Positions 43,227 through 53,173 of a stretch of 64,000 nucleotides of DNA are shown piece after piece. The notes beneath the pieces were generated by a model. It did not search any database, was not told where the DNA came from, and saw only the letters and a program-made list of their open reading frames with translations. The stretch lies in assembly GCF_007990755.1 (NCBI RefSeq), contig NZ_BJXA01000017.1:1-64000 (forward strand), written 5' to 3'. A program made the position numbers and the translations under genes. This stretch comes from Nocardia ninae NBRC 108245. Its GTDB lineage: Bacteria; Actinomycetota; Actinomycetes; Mycobacteriales; Mycobacteriaceae. Every line of letters starts with the position of its first letter. Position 1 is the stretch's first letter.

Positions 43227-43862
43227 TTACTTTTCGGCAGTTCCGATCAGCCGGGCCAGGCGAGGCGCGACAGCGCCACCCGCATTGGTGGCCAGGTGCA
43301 GCATGGCCGGTGCCGTGATGCTTCCGGTGCGGCGGCGCAACCAGCCGAGCGCGAAACCACCCGCCGCCGTAGCGGCCACGGTGACCGGAACACTGTCACC
43401 CGCGGCACGGGCCGGATGCACATGCCAGAGCCCGAAGGTCAACGCACCGAGCGCCGATCCGGCACGAGCGCCGAAGACGTTGTCCAGCAACGGTTCCAAG
43501 GTGGCCCGAAAAATCATCTCTTCGCCATACACGGTGCCGATCGGGATATGCACCATGATCCACTCGGTGGCATCGACCTCCGGCCCGCGATCGATGAACT
43601 CACGCAGCCCTTTCCGCACCGATGGAATCGCCAGTGCCACCCCGTAACCGGCGGCGACCAGCGCTGTGGACACAGCTCCGTACCGAAAGCCCTTCGCAGA
43701 CCACCACTTCGGCTCACCACGAAGGGCGACGGCATACGCGGTAGCGAATCCGGCATTGGCGGCGGTCCTGCCGCGCACACCGAGCCCGAGCCCGGGCAGC
43801 ACCCAGTTGCTCCAGGCCAGCGGAATTGCCACGGCAACAACGGTTTCCGGAACTCTACTCAC
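43227..43862 (-). CDS. CPBP family intramembrane metalloprotease
   Basis: The 211-aa membrane protein has the three CPBP (Abi/CAAX-like) motifs: EEMIFR (114-119), FGLWH (143-147) and HLATN (189-193). CPBP enzymes cleave membrane substrates or act as accessory proteins for secretion. Start GTG 43862 overlaps the stop of the large membrane hydrolase gene (GTGA), so the two work together or are co-expressed. Substrate unknown. Confidence 0.9.
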   Translation of the reverse strand: MSRVPETVVAVAIPLAWSNWVLPGLGLGVRGRTAANAGFATAYAVALRGEPKWWSAKGFRYGAVSTALVAAGYGVALAIPSVRKGLREFIDRGPEVDATEWIMVHIPIGTVYGEEMIFRATLEPLLDNVFGARAGSALGALTFGLWHVHPARAAGDSVPVTVAATAAGGFALGWLRRRTGSITAPAMLHLATNAGGAVAPRLARLIGTAEK

Positions 43863-45574
43863 TTGATCTTCCGCTCGAAGTCCTCGGTGGCCTCGATCTC
43901 GGCCCTGATCCGGTCGGACATGCCCGCGTTCCAATCCGGCGGCGCGGCGATGGCCGCCCAGCCGTCGAGCACCAGGCTGCCGTAGCGATGCCCATGCCCG
44001 TCGGTGACACCCTGGGCGTTGGTGAGGTCGGCGGCGACCTGCCAGAAGGTGACGAACGGCCACCAGCGCATCTGCGAGGAGACGTCGGCGCCGCGCGGCT
44101 CGGACAGCCAATCCGGTTGGGAGAAGATCAGATCCGTGGACCACCAGACGATCGGATCCGAGGCGTGCTGCAAGTAGGCGATCCGCGGCGGCCGCCACTC
44201 GGTGGACGGTCGCGCGAGATCGGCACTGTCGGAGGCGAATCGCACCACCAGCCCGTCGGCGTACACCGGCTGGACCTCCCGCGAGCCGGGATCGCGCCGC
44301 GAAACGAACTGCTGCCATAGTCGATTCGAGTTCGGCGGGCCCACCCACAGCGCGCCGTCCACCTTCGTCCGCAGATCGGCCAGCCCGTCGAACGCCGCCT
44401 CGGAGCCCTGCGAGCCCAGGCTCTCCCCGTACACCAGCAGCTTGGGGCGCTGCTCTCGTGGCCGCGCGCTCCAGTGCCGGTAGATCGCGTCGAACATGGC
44501 CCGGCCCGCGGTCATCGCCTTGCCCCGGTCCGCCAGGAACGACAGCACGCTGGGCAGGTACGAATACTGCGAGGCGACGATCGCGCTGTCCCCGCCGTAC
44601 ATGTACTCGATCGCGCCCGCCGCCATGGCGTTCACCCAGCCGGTGCCGGTGGTCGTCATCACCACGAGCACCTTCCGATCGAACGCGCCGGTGCGCTCGA
44701 GCTCCGCGGCGGCCAGTTCCGCCGGATCCTCGTCTCGCTTGGCCGATTCCAGCCCCACGTAGGCGCGGATCGGCTCGCGGGCCGGCTTGCCGGTCACCTC
44801 GCCGATCTTGCTCGCGGTCGGCCCGTGCGAGACGAACCACCGCCCCTCGTACCCGAGGGTCTCCCATTTCGCCAGCGAGGCAGGGCTGCCCGAGCGTTCG
44901 GGCTGCACCGGCTGGATCGCGTTCGCCGAGGTGTGATCGTTGCGCACACTGAACGCGGAGTTGGCCACGGCGAAGAACGCGCGCGAGGCCACACCGTTGA
45001 AAATGGTCACGGCTAACAGGACGAGCACGAGAAACCCGGCGGCGGGTGCGAGCTCACGCGGCACCCGCACCCACTGGTTGAGCAGGCGGGCGAAGAACCG
45101 GATGATCTCGCGCACCGTCCGATACACCGAGACCACCGCCACGCCGACCGCCAGACTCAGCAGACCCGTGCGCAGGTAGGCGGGCGTCGTGGTGCCTTCC
45201 ATGCCCATCAACGCGGTGATCTCGCGCTGCCAGCGCGCCGACTGCACCAGCATCAGCGCCGCGCTCAGCGCGGCGGTGAACAGGATCGCGGACTTCACCG
45301 CGTAGCGCACCCAGGTCGGCGGCGGCGGAATCCTGGTCAGCCGCGGCCGCACCCACAGCCGGAACAGCCACTCCAGCACACAGCCGACGCCATACCCGAG
45401 CGCTGCGTTGATCCCGCTGATCAGCCCCTGGAACAGCCAGTCACGCGGCAGCAGCGACGGTGTCACCGACAGGGCGAAGAACACCGTCGCGACGACCAGC
45501 CCGGCATAGTTCAGATCGATGATGTCTTCCGCGCGCCGCACGATGACGACGCCGCGCGCACGCAGCTTCGTCAT
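43859..45574 (-). CDS. Large membrane alpha/beta-hydrolase (Abhydrolase_9), copy 1
   Basis: The protein of about 571 aa has an N-terminal membrane domain of four to five helices (SVTPSLLPRDWLFQGLISG conserved) and a cytoplasmic or outer alpha/beta-hydrolase domain with nucleophile elbow GESLGSQG (near residue 385) and a His in GHGHRYGS. It is a close paralogue of 46206-47906. ATG 45574 is the most likely start but has no ribosome site; an upstream 14-codon leaderless ORF may feed ribosomes to it. Longer in-frame readings are possible. Function is unknown. Confidence 0.85.
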   Translation of the reverse strand: MTKLRARGVVIVRRAEDIIDLNYAGLVVATVFFALSVTPSLLPRDWLFQGLISGINAALGYGVGCVLEWLFRLWVRPRLTRIPPPPTWVRYAVKSAILFTAALSAALMLVQSARWQREITALMGMEGTTTPAYLRTGLLSLAVGVAVVSVYRTVREIIRFFARLLNQWVRVPRELAPAAGFLVLVLLAVTIFNGVASRAFFAVANSAFSVRNDHTSANAIQPVQPERSGSPASLAKWETLGYEGRWFVSHGPTASKIGEVTGKPAREPIRAYVGLESAKRDEDPAELAAAELERTGAFDRKVLVVMTTTGTGWVNAMAAGAIEYMYGGDSAIVASQYSYLPSVLSFLADRGKAMTAGRAMFDAIYRHWSARPREQRPKLLVYGESLGSQGSEAAFDGLADLRTKVDGALWVGPPNSNRLWQQFVSRRDPGSREVQPVYADGLVVRFASDSADLARPSTEWRPPRIAYLQHASDPIVWWSTDLIFSQPDWLSEPRGADVSSQMRWWPFVTFWQVAADLTNAQGVTDGHGHRYGSLVLDGWAAIAAPPDWNAGMSDRIRAEIEATEDFERKIK

Positions 45575-45600
45575 GGTGGAGGCGGGCACGAGCACGAGAC

Positions 45601-45645
45601 TCAGCGCGCGCCGAGCTCGGGCGCGGACGGGTCCGTTGCGATCAT
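45601..45645 (-). CDS. Leaderless 14-codon upstream ORF
   Basis: TACTGT (45653-45658) ends 7 nt before ATG 45645, which opens MIATDPSAPELGAR and stops 26 nt before the hydrolase ATG. The promoter geometry is as good as for other leaderless genes here. It may allow termination-reinitiation at the hydrolase gene that lacks its own ribosome site. Confidence 0.4.
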   Translation of the reverse strand: MIATDPSAPELGAR

Positions 45646-45857
45646 CACCGCAACAGTATGGCGGGCGACCCACGGATATTTCTGACACGGTAGGCCGACG
45701 CGGTGTCGACGGCGGGCGGCCCGGCCGACCGTCGACGAAGATCGCGGACGCAACGCGACGCCGGCACGGTGTCACCTACCGCGATCGGCAACTACCCAGA
45801 CCGCTCGAGTAGTTGTACGCGGTTGCGCGCGTGCGCGTGTCGGCAGACTTCGTATCC

Positions 45858-46148
45858 ATGAGCACTCCCAACGCACAGTCGAAGACCACGTCGGCCTTCA
45901 TCGCGCAGGCCGCGATCGCGTTCGGTGTCAGCTTTCTCGGGGCGGGCATCGGAATCTGTTATCTCCCACTGGACATGTGGCAGCGCGGCTTCCTCGCGAT
46001 GTCGCTGCTGTTCCTGGTGACCAGCACCTTCACCTTGGCGAAGGTGGTGCGTGACCAGCACGAGGCCGCGACCGTTCACGGTCGCATCGATCAGGCACGG
46101 TTGGAAAAGCTGCTCGCAGAGCACGATCCGTTCAACACCGTGACCTGA
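45858..46148 (+). CDS. YiaA/YiaB-like two-helix membrane protein
   Basis: A 96-aa protein with two membrane helices (about 13-35 and 40-60) of the YiaAB type (FIAQAAIAFGVSFLGAGIG..YLPLDMWQRGFLAMSLLFLVTSTFTLAKVVRD). A polar tail follows. ATG 45858 is chosen over an upstream in-frame start without hydrophobic fit. It stands between the two paralogous hydrolases but on the opposite strand. Function unknown. Confidence 0.85.
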   Translation: MSTPNAQSKTTSAFIAQAAIAFGVSFLGAGIGICYLPLDMWQRGFLAMSLLFLVTSTFTLAKVVRDQHEAATVHGRIDQARLEKLLAEHDPFNTVT

Positions 46149-46155
46149 CGACGCG

Positions 46156-46197
46156 CCTGGGCGGGCCTTGTGCACGAGGGGTCCCGGCCCGCCCAGG
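46156..46197. terminator. Bidirectional hairpin between yiaAB-like gene and hydrolase copy 2
   Basis: CCTGGGCGGGCC (46156-46167) pairs with GGCCCGCCCAGG (46186-46197), 12 bp, between converging genes. Confidence 0.7.
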
Positions 46198-46205
46198 ACC
46201 GCGTC

Positions 46206-47906
46206 CTATTTCAGCGAGCGTTCGCGAACCGCCGACGCTTCCAAGTAGTTTCGGATCCGATCCGAGAGCTCCGCCGACCAGTCCGGCGGCTCGGCGAGCG
46301 CGGCCCAGGCATCGAGCACCAGCGTGCCGTAGCGATGCCCGTGCCCGTCGTTGACACCTTGCGCGTTCGGCAGATCCGCGGCCACCTGCCAGAAGGTGAC
46401 GATCGGATACCACGCCATGGTCGGCGACACGTCCGCGCCGCGCGGTTCGCGCAGCCAATCCGGTTCGGTGAACAGCAGATCCGGCGACCACCAGACCACC
46501 GGGTCCGAGGCGTGTTGCAGATAGGCGATGCGCGGGGTGAGCCAGGTGCTCGACGGCCGCCACAGGTCGCCGCGGCCGTCGGCGAACCGCACCACCAGAC
46601 CGTCGGCGTAGGTCGGCAACACCTCGGGTGAGCCAGGATCGCGGCGGGCCACGAATTCGCCCCACAGCCGGTTCGAGTTGGGCGGCCCGACCCACAGCAC
46701 CCCGTCGGATTTGGTCCGCAGGTCGGACAGGCCGGTGAACGCGCCCTCCGAGCCCTGCGAGCCGAGACTCTCTCCGTAGACGAGCAGTTTCGGACGCGCC
46801 TGCGCCGGCCGTGCCGACCAGTGCTCATACACCTTGTCGAACACCAGCTTTCCCATCCGCGTCGCCTTCTCCTTGTCCGAGAGGAACGACAACACGCTGG
46901 GCAGGTACGAGTACTGGGTGGCGACGATCGCGGTGTCGCCGCCGTACATCAGCTCGACGGATTCGGCGCTGGTCGAGTCGACCCAGCCGGTGCCCGTCGT
47001 GGTCACCACGACCAGCGCTTTGCGGTCGAAGGCGCCGGTGCGCTCCAGTTCGGCGGCCGCCAGCTCGGCCTGTGCCTCCGGCCCGTCCGCCGATTCCAGG
47101 CCGGTGTACACCCGGATGGGTTCGCGCGCGGGTTTGCCGGTGACCCTGGCGATATCGTCGGCGCTCGGCACGTAGGAGACGAACCAGCGGCCCTCCGAGC
47201 CGAGGGTCTCCCACTTGGCCAGCGAGCTCGGACTGCCGGAGCGTTCCGGCAGCTGCGGCTGGGTGGCATTGGGCGAGGTGTGGCCGTTGCGCACGCTGAA
47301 CGCCGAATTCGCCGCCGCGAAAAAGGCTTTGGCCAGCACTCCGTTGAACAGCGTGACGGCGAGGATGGTGACGATCAGCGCGCCGATCGGCAATGCGAAC
47401 TGGCGTGGGATGTGCACTCGTGCGGTCAATTCGCCCGCTACCCACCGGATCAGCCACCGGACGGCGCGGAACACCCCGATCACCAGCGCGATCACGGCGG
47501 CACTCAGCGCGCCGGTGCGCAGGAAGCCCGTGGTGGTGATGTCGTCCATGCCCATCAGCGCGGTGATCTCGCGCTGCCACCGGGCCGACTGCACCAGCAT
47601 CACGATCGCGACGACCACGCAGCCGAGCAGCACCGCCACCTTGATCACACCGGGCAACCAGGTGGGCAGATCGGCCAATACCTTTGTCACCGACGCGGGT
47701 AGCTGCACCCGCGGCCGAATCCACCTGCGGTAGGCCCACTCCAGCAGACACCCGACGCCATACCCGATGGCCGCGTTGACGCCGCCGATCAGCCCTTCGA
47801 ACAGCCAATCCCGCGGCAGCAGCGACGGTGTCAGCGAAAGAGCGAAGAACAGCGTGGCGACGACGACCCCGAACAGCGAAAAGGACAACTGATTTCGCAC
47901 GAACAT
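46206..47906 (-). CDS. Large membrane alpha/beta-hydrolase (Abhydrolase_9), copy 2
   Basis: A 566-aa paralogue of the protein encoded at 43859-45574. It has the same SLTPSLLPRDWLFEGLIGGVN opening, four to five N-terminal membrane helices, nucleophile elbow GESLGSQG, a WVGPPNSNRLW block and His in GHGHRYG. ATG 47906 (MFVRNQLSFSLFG) is chosen from alignment with copy 1; it lies inside the dispersed repeat B, directly after GGTACCCGGCGAGTTACCC on this strand, and has no ribosome site. Function unknown. Confidence 0.87.
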   Translation of the reverse strand: MFVRNQLSFSLFGVVVATLFFALSLTPSLLPRDWLFEGLIGGVNAAIGYGVGCLLEWAYRRWIRPRVQLPASVTKVLADLPTWLPGVIKVAVLLGCVVVAIVMLVQSARWQREITALMGMDDITTTGFLRTGALSAAVIALVIGVFRAVRWLIRWVAGELTARVHIPRQFALPIGALIVTILAVTLFNGVLAKAFFAAANSAFSVRNGHTSPNATQPQLPERSGSPSSLAKWETLGSEGRWFVSYVPSADDIARVTGKPAREPIRVYTGLESADGPEAQAELAAAELERTGAFDRKALVVVTTTGTGWVDSTSAESVELMYGGDTAIVATQYSYLPSVLSFLSDKEKATRMGKLVFDKVYEHWSARPAQARPKLLVYGESLGSQGSEGAFTGLSDLRTKSDGVLWVGPPNSNRLWGEFVARRDPGSPEVLPTYADGLVVRFADGRGDLWRPSSTWLTPRIAYLQHASDPVVWWSPDLLFTEPDWLREPRGADVSPTMAWYPIVTFWQVAADLPNAQGVNDGHGHRYGTLVLDAWAALAEPPDWSAELSDRIRNYLEASAVRERSLK

Positions 47907-48009
47907 GGGTAACTCGCCGGGTACCAGCTGACCCGGCCGGATCCCAACCGCCGGACGCCGACGCTCCTCGCCCCGCAACTAGGCCTGGCCTGAATACGCG
48001 GAGAGGCGG
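47889..48009. repeat. Dispersed repeat, copy B (121 bp)
   Basis: Similar to 15675-15796 in length and at both ends. This copy supplies the start codon and upstream region of hydrolase copy 2; the palindrome-like GGTAACTCGCCGGGTACC is at 47908-47925, 2 nt before the ATG on the minus strand. Confidence 0.75.
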
Positions 48010-48018
48010 GGGAGCTCG

Positions 48019-48046
48019 ACGGCGCCGGCAACTCGGCCGGCGCCGT
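48019..48046 (-). terminator. GC-rich hairpin after purL
   Basis: ACGGCGCCGGC and GCCGGCGCCGT form an 11-bp stem with loop AACTCG, 40 nt after the purL stop. Confidence 0.6.
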
Positions 48047-48085
48047 TGCGCTGACTTACTGAGACCGCTCCAGTCTCAGTCGTCA

Positions 48086-50380
48086 TCAGATGGCGCTTGC
48101 TCCGAACAACTTCGGCAGCGTGCCCTCGTGCGCGGCCCGCAGCTCGTCCATGGGGACGGTGAACTGTCCTTGCACCTCAACCGAGTCCGTACCCTGATCG
48201 ACCACACCGATGCGCACCCACGGCAGTTCGCGGGCGGTGCACATCTTGGTGAACCGGGTCTCCTCCGAGCGCGGCACCGCGACGAGCACGCGGCCCGCCG
48301 ACTCGGAGAACAGCGTCACGAACGGATCGGCACCTTCGGGAAGCAGGATGCGGCAACCGGTTTCGCCGGCCAGCGCGGCCTCGACGACTGTCTGGATGAG
48401 CCCGCCCTCCGAAAGGTCGTGCGCGGCACTGATCATGCCGTCGCGCGAACCCGCGGTGAGCACCTCGGCCAGCAACTGCTCGCGGGCGAAGTCGACCGTG
48501 GGCGGCACGCCGCCGAGGTGGTCGTGCACGACCTGGGACCAGATGGAGCCGCCGAATTCGTCGCGGGTGTCGCCGAGCAGGATCAACGTCTCCCCCGGCT
48601 CCAGGCCGAGCCCGGTCGGGATGCGCCGGTGCACGTCGTCGATGACGCCGAGCACGCCGACCACCGGGGTCGGCAGGATGGCGGTCTGCCCGGTCTGGTT
48701 GTAGAAGCTCACGTTGCCGCCGGTGACCGGAATGCCCAGCGCCACACAGCCGTCCGCGAGACCGCGGACCGCCTGCTGGAACTGCCACATCACGCCGGGA
48801 TCCTCGGGCGAACCGAAGTTGAGGCAGTTGGTGACGGCCTTCGGGGTGGCGCCGGTGGTGGCGACATTGCGGTAGGCCTCGGCCAGCGCGAGCTGCGCGC
48901 CGGTGTACGGGTCCAGCTTGGTGTAGCGGCCGGACGCGTCGGTGGCCAGCGCGATACCGCGACCGGTCTGCTCGTCGATCCGGATGACACCGGCGTCGGC
49001 GTGCTCGGCGAGCACGGTGTTGCCGCGCACGTACCGGTCGTACTGCTCGGTGATCCACTTGCGGCTGCACAGCTGCGGGCTGGCCAGCATCTGCAGCAGC
49101 GTCGCGCGCAGTTCGTCGCCGGTCTTCGGGCGGGTCAGCTTGTCGGTGCTGTCGGCGATCAGCGCGTCCTGCTCGTCCGGGCGCCGCACCGGGCGCTCGT
49201 AGACCGGGCCCTCGTGCGCGACGGTGCGCGGCGGCACGTCGACCACGGTCTCGCCGTGCCAGGTGACGATCAGCCGGTCACCGTCGGTGACCTCGCCGAT
49301 CACCGTGGCCAGGGTGTCCCACTTGCGGCACACCGCCATGAACGCGTCCACGTTCTCGGGGGTGACCACCGCGCACATGCGCTCCTGCGATTCGCTGGAG
49401 AGCACCTCGGCCGGGGTCATTCCGGTGGCCCGCATCGGCACCTGGTCCAGCTCGATGCGCATGCCGCCGTCGCCTGCGGCGGCCAGTTCGGAAGTGGCAC
49501 AGGACAGTCCGGCGCCGCCGAGGTCCTGGATGCCGACCACCAGCTTGGCCGCGTAGAGCTCGAGACAGCACTCGATGAGCACCTTCTCGGTGAACGGATC
49601 GCCGACCTGCACGCTGGGCAGCTTCTTGCGGCCGGTGCCCGACTCGTCACCGGAGAAGGTGTCCGAGGCGAGCACGGAGACACCGCCGATGCCGTCGAGG
49701 CCGGTGCGCGCGCCGAACAGAATGATCTTGTTGCCGGTACCGGAAGCGAAGGCCAGGTGCAGGTCCTCGACCCGCATCACGCCCGCACACAGCGCGTTCA
49801 CCAGCGGATTGCCTTGGTAGGACGGGTCGAACACGGTCTCGCCGCCGACATTGGGCAGGCCGAGCGAGTTGCCGTAACCACCGACACCGCGCACCACACC
49901 GTCGACCACGCGCCGGGTGTCGGCCGCGTCCGCCGCGCCGAAACGCAGCTGATCCATCACCGCGATCGGGCGCGCGCCCATCGCCATGATGTCGCGCACG
50001 ATGCCGCCGACACCGGTCGCCGCGCCCTGATACGGCTCGACATAGGACGGGTGGTTGTGGCTCTCGACCTTGAAGGTGACCGCCCAGCCGTCGCCGACAT
50101 CGACGACGCCGGCGTTCTCACCGATGCCGGCGAGCATCGAGGCGCGCATCTGCTCGGTGGTGGTCTCGCCGAAGTAGCGCAGATGCACCTTCGACGACTT
50201 GTAGGAGCAGTGCTCGCTCCACATCACCGAGTACATCGCCAGTTCGGCGTCGGTCGGCCGACGGCCGAGGATTTCCTTGATGCGCGCGTACTCGTCGTCC
50301 TTCAAACCCAGCTCTTTATAGGGTTGCGGCACGTCAGGAGTTGCTGCGGCTGCGCTGACGGTGTCGACCTGCGAAGTCAC
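48086..50380 (-). CDS. purL: Phosphoribosylformylglycinamidine synthase subunit PurL
   Basis: PurL is the large synthetase subunit that makes FGAM from FGAR with ammonia supplied by PurQ. The 764 aa include [46 protein letters not shown] and [11 protein letters not shown], all PurL signatures. GTG 50380 (VTSQVDTVS) is chosen; an upstream AAAGGA is 13 nt away, so the start is less certain by a few codons. The small subunits PurS and PurQ are not in this window. Confidence 0.95.
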   Translation of the reverse strand: MTSQVDTVSAAAATPDVPQPYKELGLKDDEYARIKEILGRRPTDAELAMYSVMWSEHCSYKSSKVHLRYFGETTTEQMRASMLAGIGENAGVVDVGDGWAVTFKVESHNHPSYVEPYQGAATGVGGIVRDIMAMGARPIAVMDQLRFGAADAADTRRVVDGVVRGVGGYGNSLGLPNVGGETVFDPSYQGNPLVNALCAGVMRVEDLHLAFASGTGNKIILFGARTGLDGIGGVSVLASDTFSGDESGTGRKKLPSVQVGDPFTEKVLIECCLELYAAKLVVGIQDLGGAGLSCATSELAAAGDGGMRIELDQVPMRATGMTPAEVLSSESQERMCAVVTPENVDAFMAVCRKWDTLATVIGEVTDGDRLIVTWHGETVVDVPPRTVAHEGPVYERPVRRPDEQDALIADSTDKLTRPKTGDELRATLLQMLASPQLCSRKWITEQYDRYVRGNTVLAEHADAGVIRIDEQTGRGIALATDASGRYTKLDPYTGAQLALAEAYRNVATTGATPKAVTNCLNFGSPEDPGVMWQFQQAVRGLADGCVALGIPVTGGNVSFYNQTGQTAILPTPVVGVLGVIDDVHRRIPTGLGLEPGETLILLGDTRDEFGGSIWSQVVHDHLGGVPPTVDFAREQLLAEVLTAGSRDGMISAAHDLSEGGLIQTVVEAALAGETGCRILLPEGADPFVTLFSESAGRVLVAVPRSEETRFTKMCTARELPWVRIGVVDQGTDSVEVQGQFTVPMDELRAAHEGTLPKLFGASAI

Positions 50381-50578
50381 GGGGTACCAGGGTCCTTTCG
50401 GGCCAGGAGCGCGAAGCTGGGGATTCGCCTGGAAGTTTAGCCGTGACCGTTGACAGGCAACGGGCCGCATCGGCCCCGCGCCCGGTTCGCCGGAATCCTG
50501 TGCGCCAGGTCACAGGCCGAACCAGCCACCGTGCGCGCCGACGAGGGTCACACACCGGCCACGGATACGCTGGGCCCC

Positions 50579-51898
50579 GTGAACGAACGATCGGGGGTTG
50601 CGGATTCCGCTGAGCCGGTTGCCTCGAAAAACCCGAACGCCACCTCGACGGCGCGCGTCCCGTTGTCGCGTGAGCAGCTGCGCTGGCTGCTGATCGCGGT
50701 CGGCCTGTTCGCCGCGTCCGCGGCGCTGTCGCTACTGGTGCACTGGTGGTCCGGTTACATCGATCTACAGGTGTACCGCAACGGCGCCCGGGTCTGGCTC
50801 GACGACGGCGAACTGTACGGGCCGATGCCGCCGGTCGCCGGAATCGGCTTGCCGTTCACCTATCCCCCGCTGGCCGCGCTGTTCTTCGCCCCGCTCGCAC
50901 TGATGCCGCTGCCGGTGGCCGAGGTGCTGGTCCTGGTGACCTCGCTGGCCAGCCTGGCCGTCACGCTGCGGGTGGTGCTCGCGCGGATCCGCCCCGAACT
51001 GTCCCGGGTCACCGCCTGGACGATCGTCATCGGCGCGGTCGCCCTGCTGCAGACCTTCGAACCGCTGCGCCAGACCTTCGGCTTCGGCCAGATCAACCTG
51101 GTGCTGATGGCCGCGATCACGCTGGACTGCCTGGTACGCAAGCCGTTCTGGCCGCGCGGCATGCTGATCGGCATCGCGGTGTCGGTGAAGCTGATCCCCG
51201 GCGGGTACCTGCTGTACTTCCTGCTGCGCAAGGACTGGAAGGCGGCGGGCACGCTGGTCGTCTCCGCGATCGGTGCGGTCGGGCTGGGTTTCCTGCTGTT
51301 CCCGAGTGATTCGGCCGAGTACTGGTTCCACACGCTCGCCGACACCGGCCGGATCGGGCCGCCGTATTTCGCTGGTAACCAGTCGATCAAGGGCATGGTG
51401 TTCCGGCTCGGCATCGCCGACTCGGTGGCCACGATGCTGTGGATCACGCTGTCACTGGTGGCGGTCGTACTGGCTGCCATCTGGATGCGCAGGCTGATCG
51501 ACACAGGTGCGACCGTGGCCGCGCTGATGGTGAATGCCGCGGTGGTGCTGCTGGTTTCGCCGGTCTCCTGGTCGCACCACTGGGTGTGGATCGCGCCCGC
51601 GCTGGTAGTCACGGCGGACGCGATCGCGCGCGGCAAGAGTGACGGATCCGAGCGCGGCACCTGGAACACGCGCAGCCCGCTGTTCCTCGGCTCCGTCGGC
51701 GCGATGAGCGTCATGTTCCTCATCGGACCGCAGTGGCTGCTGCCGCACTCCGAGGACAAGGAACTCGGCTGGGCCTGGTGGCAGCAGCTCATCGGCAGCA
51801 GTTATGTGCTCGCCACCCTCGCGGTGTTCGTCGTCGCGGTGGCGACCTATCACCCGGTGACGGCGGGTGTCAGGAAGGCGGCCAGCGCCGCGGCGTAG
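50579..51898 (+). CDS. GT87-type polyprenol-phosphate-mannose mannosyltransferase (DUF2029)
   Basis: The 439-aa membrane protein has about ten helices and the GT-C type loop with [20 protein letters not shown] after the first helix. GT87 enzymes (PimE and relatives) add alpha-mannose from polyprenyl-phosphate mannose to envelope glycolipids on the outer face. The start GTG follows a TACGCT box by 7 nt (leaderless). Its 3' end overlaps the converging aminopeptidase gene by 49 bp. Confidence 0.87.
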   Translation: MNERSGVADSAEPVASKNPNATSTARVPLSREQLRWLLIAVGLFAASAALSLLVHWWSGYIDLQVYRNGARVWLDDGELYGPMPPVAGIGLPFTYPPLAALFFAPLALMPLPVAEVLVLVTSLASLAVTLRVVLARIRPELSRVTAWTIVIGAVALLQTFEPLRQTFGFGQINLVLMAAITLDCLVRKPFWPRGMLIGIAVSVKLIPGGYLLYFLLRKDWKAAGTLVVSAIGAVGLGFLLFPSDSAEYWFHTLADTGRIGPPYFAGNQSIKGMVFRLGIADSVATMLWITLSLVAVVLAAIWMRRLIDTGATVAALMVNAAVVLLVSPVSWSHHWVWIAPALVVTADAIARGKSDGSERGTWNTRSPLFLGSVGAMSVMFLIGPQWLLPHSEDKELGWAWWQQLIGSSYVLATLAVFVVAVATYHPVTAGVRKAASAAA

Positions 51899-53145
51899 GC
51901 CGGAACATCGGCGGCGCCCATTATTTCGCGCGCCGAATGCATGGCCAGTTGGGCCGCGCCGACGTCGACCGTTGTCATGCCGGTGCCCGCGGCTGTCATC
52001 GGGCCGATGGTCGATCCGCACGGCAGATCAGCGCGATGCACGTAGCGCTGCAACGGAACTCCCGCCTGTTCGCAGGCCAGCGCGAACGCACCCGCGCCCG
52101 CCGCGTCGGTGGCGTAGCGCAGGTTCTGGTTGACCTTGAGCACCGGTCCGCCGTTCACCTGGATGCGGTGCGCGGGCTCGTGCCGCTCCGGGTAATTGGG
52201 GTGCGTCGCGTGCGCCATGTCCCCGGAGGCGCAGATCGAACCCGCCAGGGCGGCAAAGAATTCGCCGCGATCGCCGCCGCGCGACAGCACGATCCGCTCC
52301 AGCACCGTCGGCAGCAGATCGGACTGCGCGCCGCGATCGGACTGGCTGCCGACCTCCTCGTGGTCGAAGGTGGCGAACACCGGAATGGCCGCGCCGGGCT
52401 CGGCAACTGCAGCGAGGAAGGCCTGCAGGCCCGCGTAGCAGGTGCCCTGGTTGTCCAGCCGGGGCGCGCTGACCAGATCCCGGTCGCGGCCGACGAGCCG
52501 GCTCGGCGCCAGGTCGTGGGTCATCAGCTCCCAGCCGAGCAGCGCGTCCGGGTCGAGGTCGGCCTGCTCCGCGACGAACCCCAGGAAGGAGCGCGGTTCG
52601 TGGCCGACGCCCCACACCGCGTTCACGTGCCGCTGCGGGTCCAGCGTGACGCCCTTGCGGTCGTCGGAGAGATGGATGGCCAGCTGCGGCACCCGCAGGA
52701 TCGGCTCGTCGATGCGAACCAGCTGCTCGCGCACGGTGTTTCCGTCGCGCACGCTGAGCCGCCCGGACAGGCCGAGCTCGCGATCCAGCCAGGAATTGAG
52801 CCAGGCGCCGCCGTAGGGTTCCAGGCCGACCAGCTGCCAGCCCGCCGACGTCAGATCGGGGTGCTGCTTGACCCGCAGGTTCGGACTGTCGGTGTGCGCG
52901 CCGACCACCCGGAACGGTGTCACCCCCGCGGCGTCCGCCGTCGCCCACGCGACCAGCGAGCCGCCGCGCACCACGTAATGCTTGCTCGGGCCGTCCGCGG
53001 GCCACGGCGCCGATTCGTCCAGCCGGGTGAAGCCGTTGGCGTCCAGCTCGGCGGCCACCGTCGCGCAGACGTGGAAGGGCGAGGGCGACGCGTCGATGAA
53101 CGCGCACAATCCGGTGGCCGTAGCGGCGGTCGTGGAAACGGGCAT
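51850..53145 (-). CDS. M18 family aspartyl aminopeptidase
   Basis: The 431-aa zinc aminopeptidase removes N-terminal acidic residues, in the cytoplasm. Metal and catalytic segments are [33 protein letters not shown] and [14 protein letters not shown]. It corresponds to Rv0800 (pepC). ATG 53145 is leaderless: TAAGAT ends 7 nt upstream. The final 49 bp overlap the converging mannosyltransferase gene. Confidence 0.95.
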   Translation of the reverse strand: MPVSTTAATATGLCAFIDASPSPFHVCATVAAELDANGFTRLDESAPWPADGPSKHYVVRGGSLVAWATADAAGVTPFRVVGAHTDSPNLRVKQHPDLTSAGWQLVGLEPYGGAWLNSWLDRELGLSGRLSVRDGNTVREQLVRIDEPILRVPQLAIHLSDDRKGVTLDPQRHVNAVWGVGHEPRSFLGFVAEQADLDPDALLGWELMTHDLAPSRLVGRDRDLVSAPRLDNQGTCYAGLQAFLAAVAEPGAAIPVFATFDHEEVGSQSDRGAQSDLLPTVLERIVLSRGGDRGEFFAALAGSICASGDMAHATHPNYPERHEPAHRIQVNGGPVLKVNQNLRYATDAAGAGAFALACEQAGVPLQRYVHRADLPCGSTIGPMTAAGTGMTTVDVGAAQLAMHSAREIMGAADVPAYAAALAAFLTPAVTG

Positions 53146-53173
53146 GCTCGCGATCTTAGGGGGCACCGCCGGA

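Noticed and set aside
47828-50440. 870-codon plus-strand ORF opposite purL
   Set aside because: PurL on the minus strand is unmistakable; the plus frame is a GC-driven shadow.
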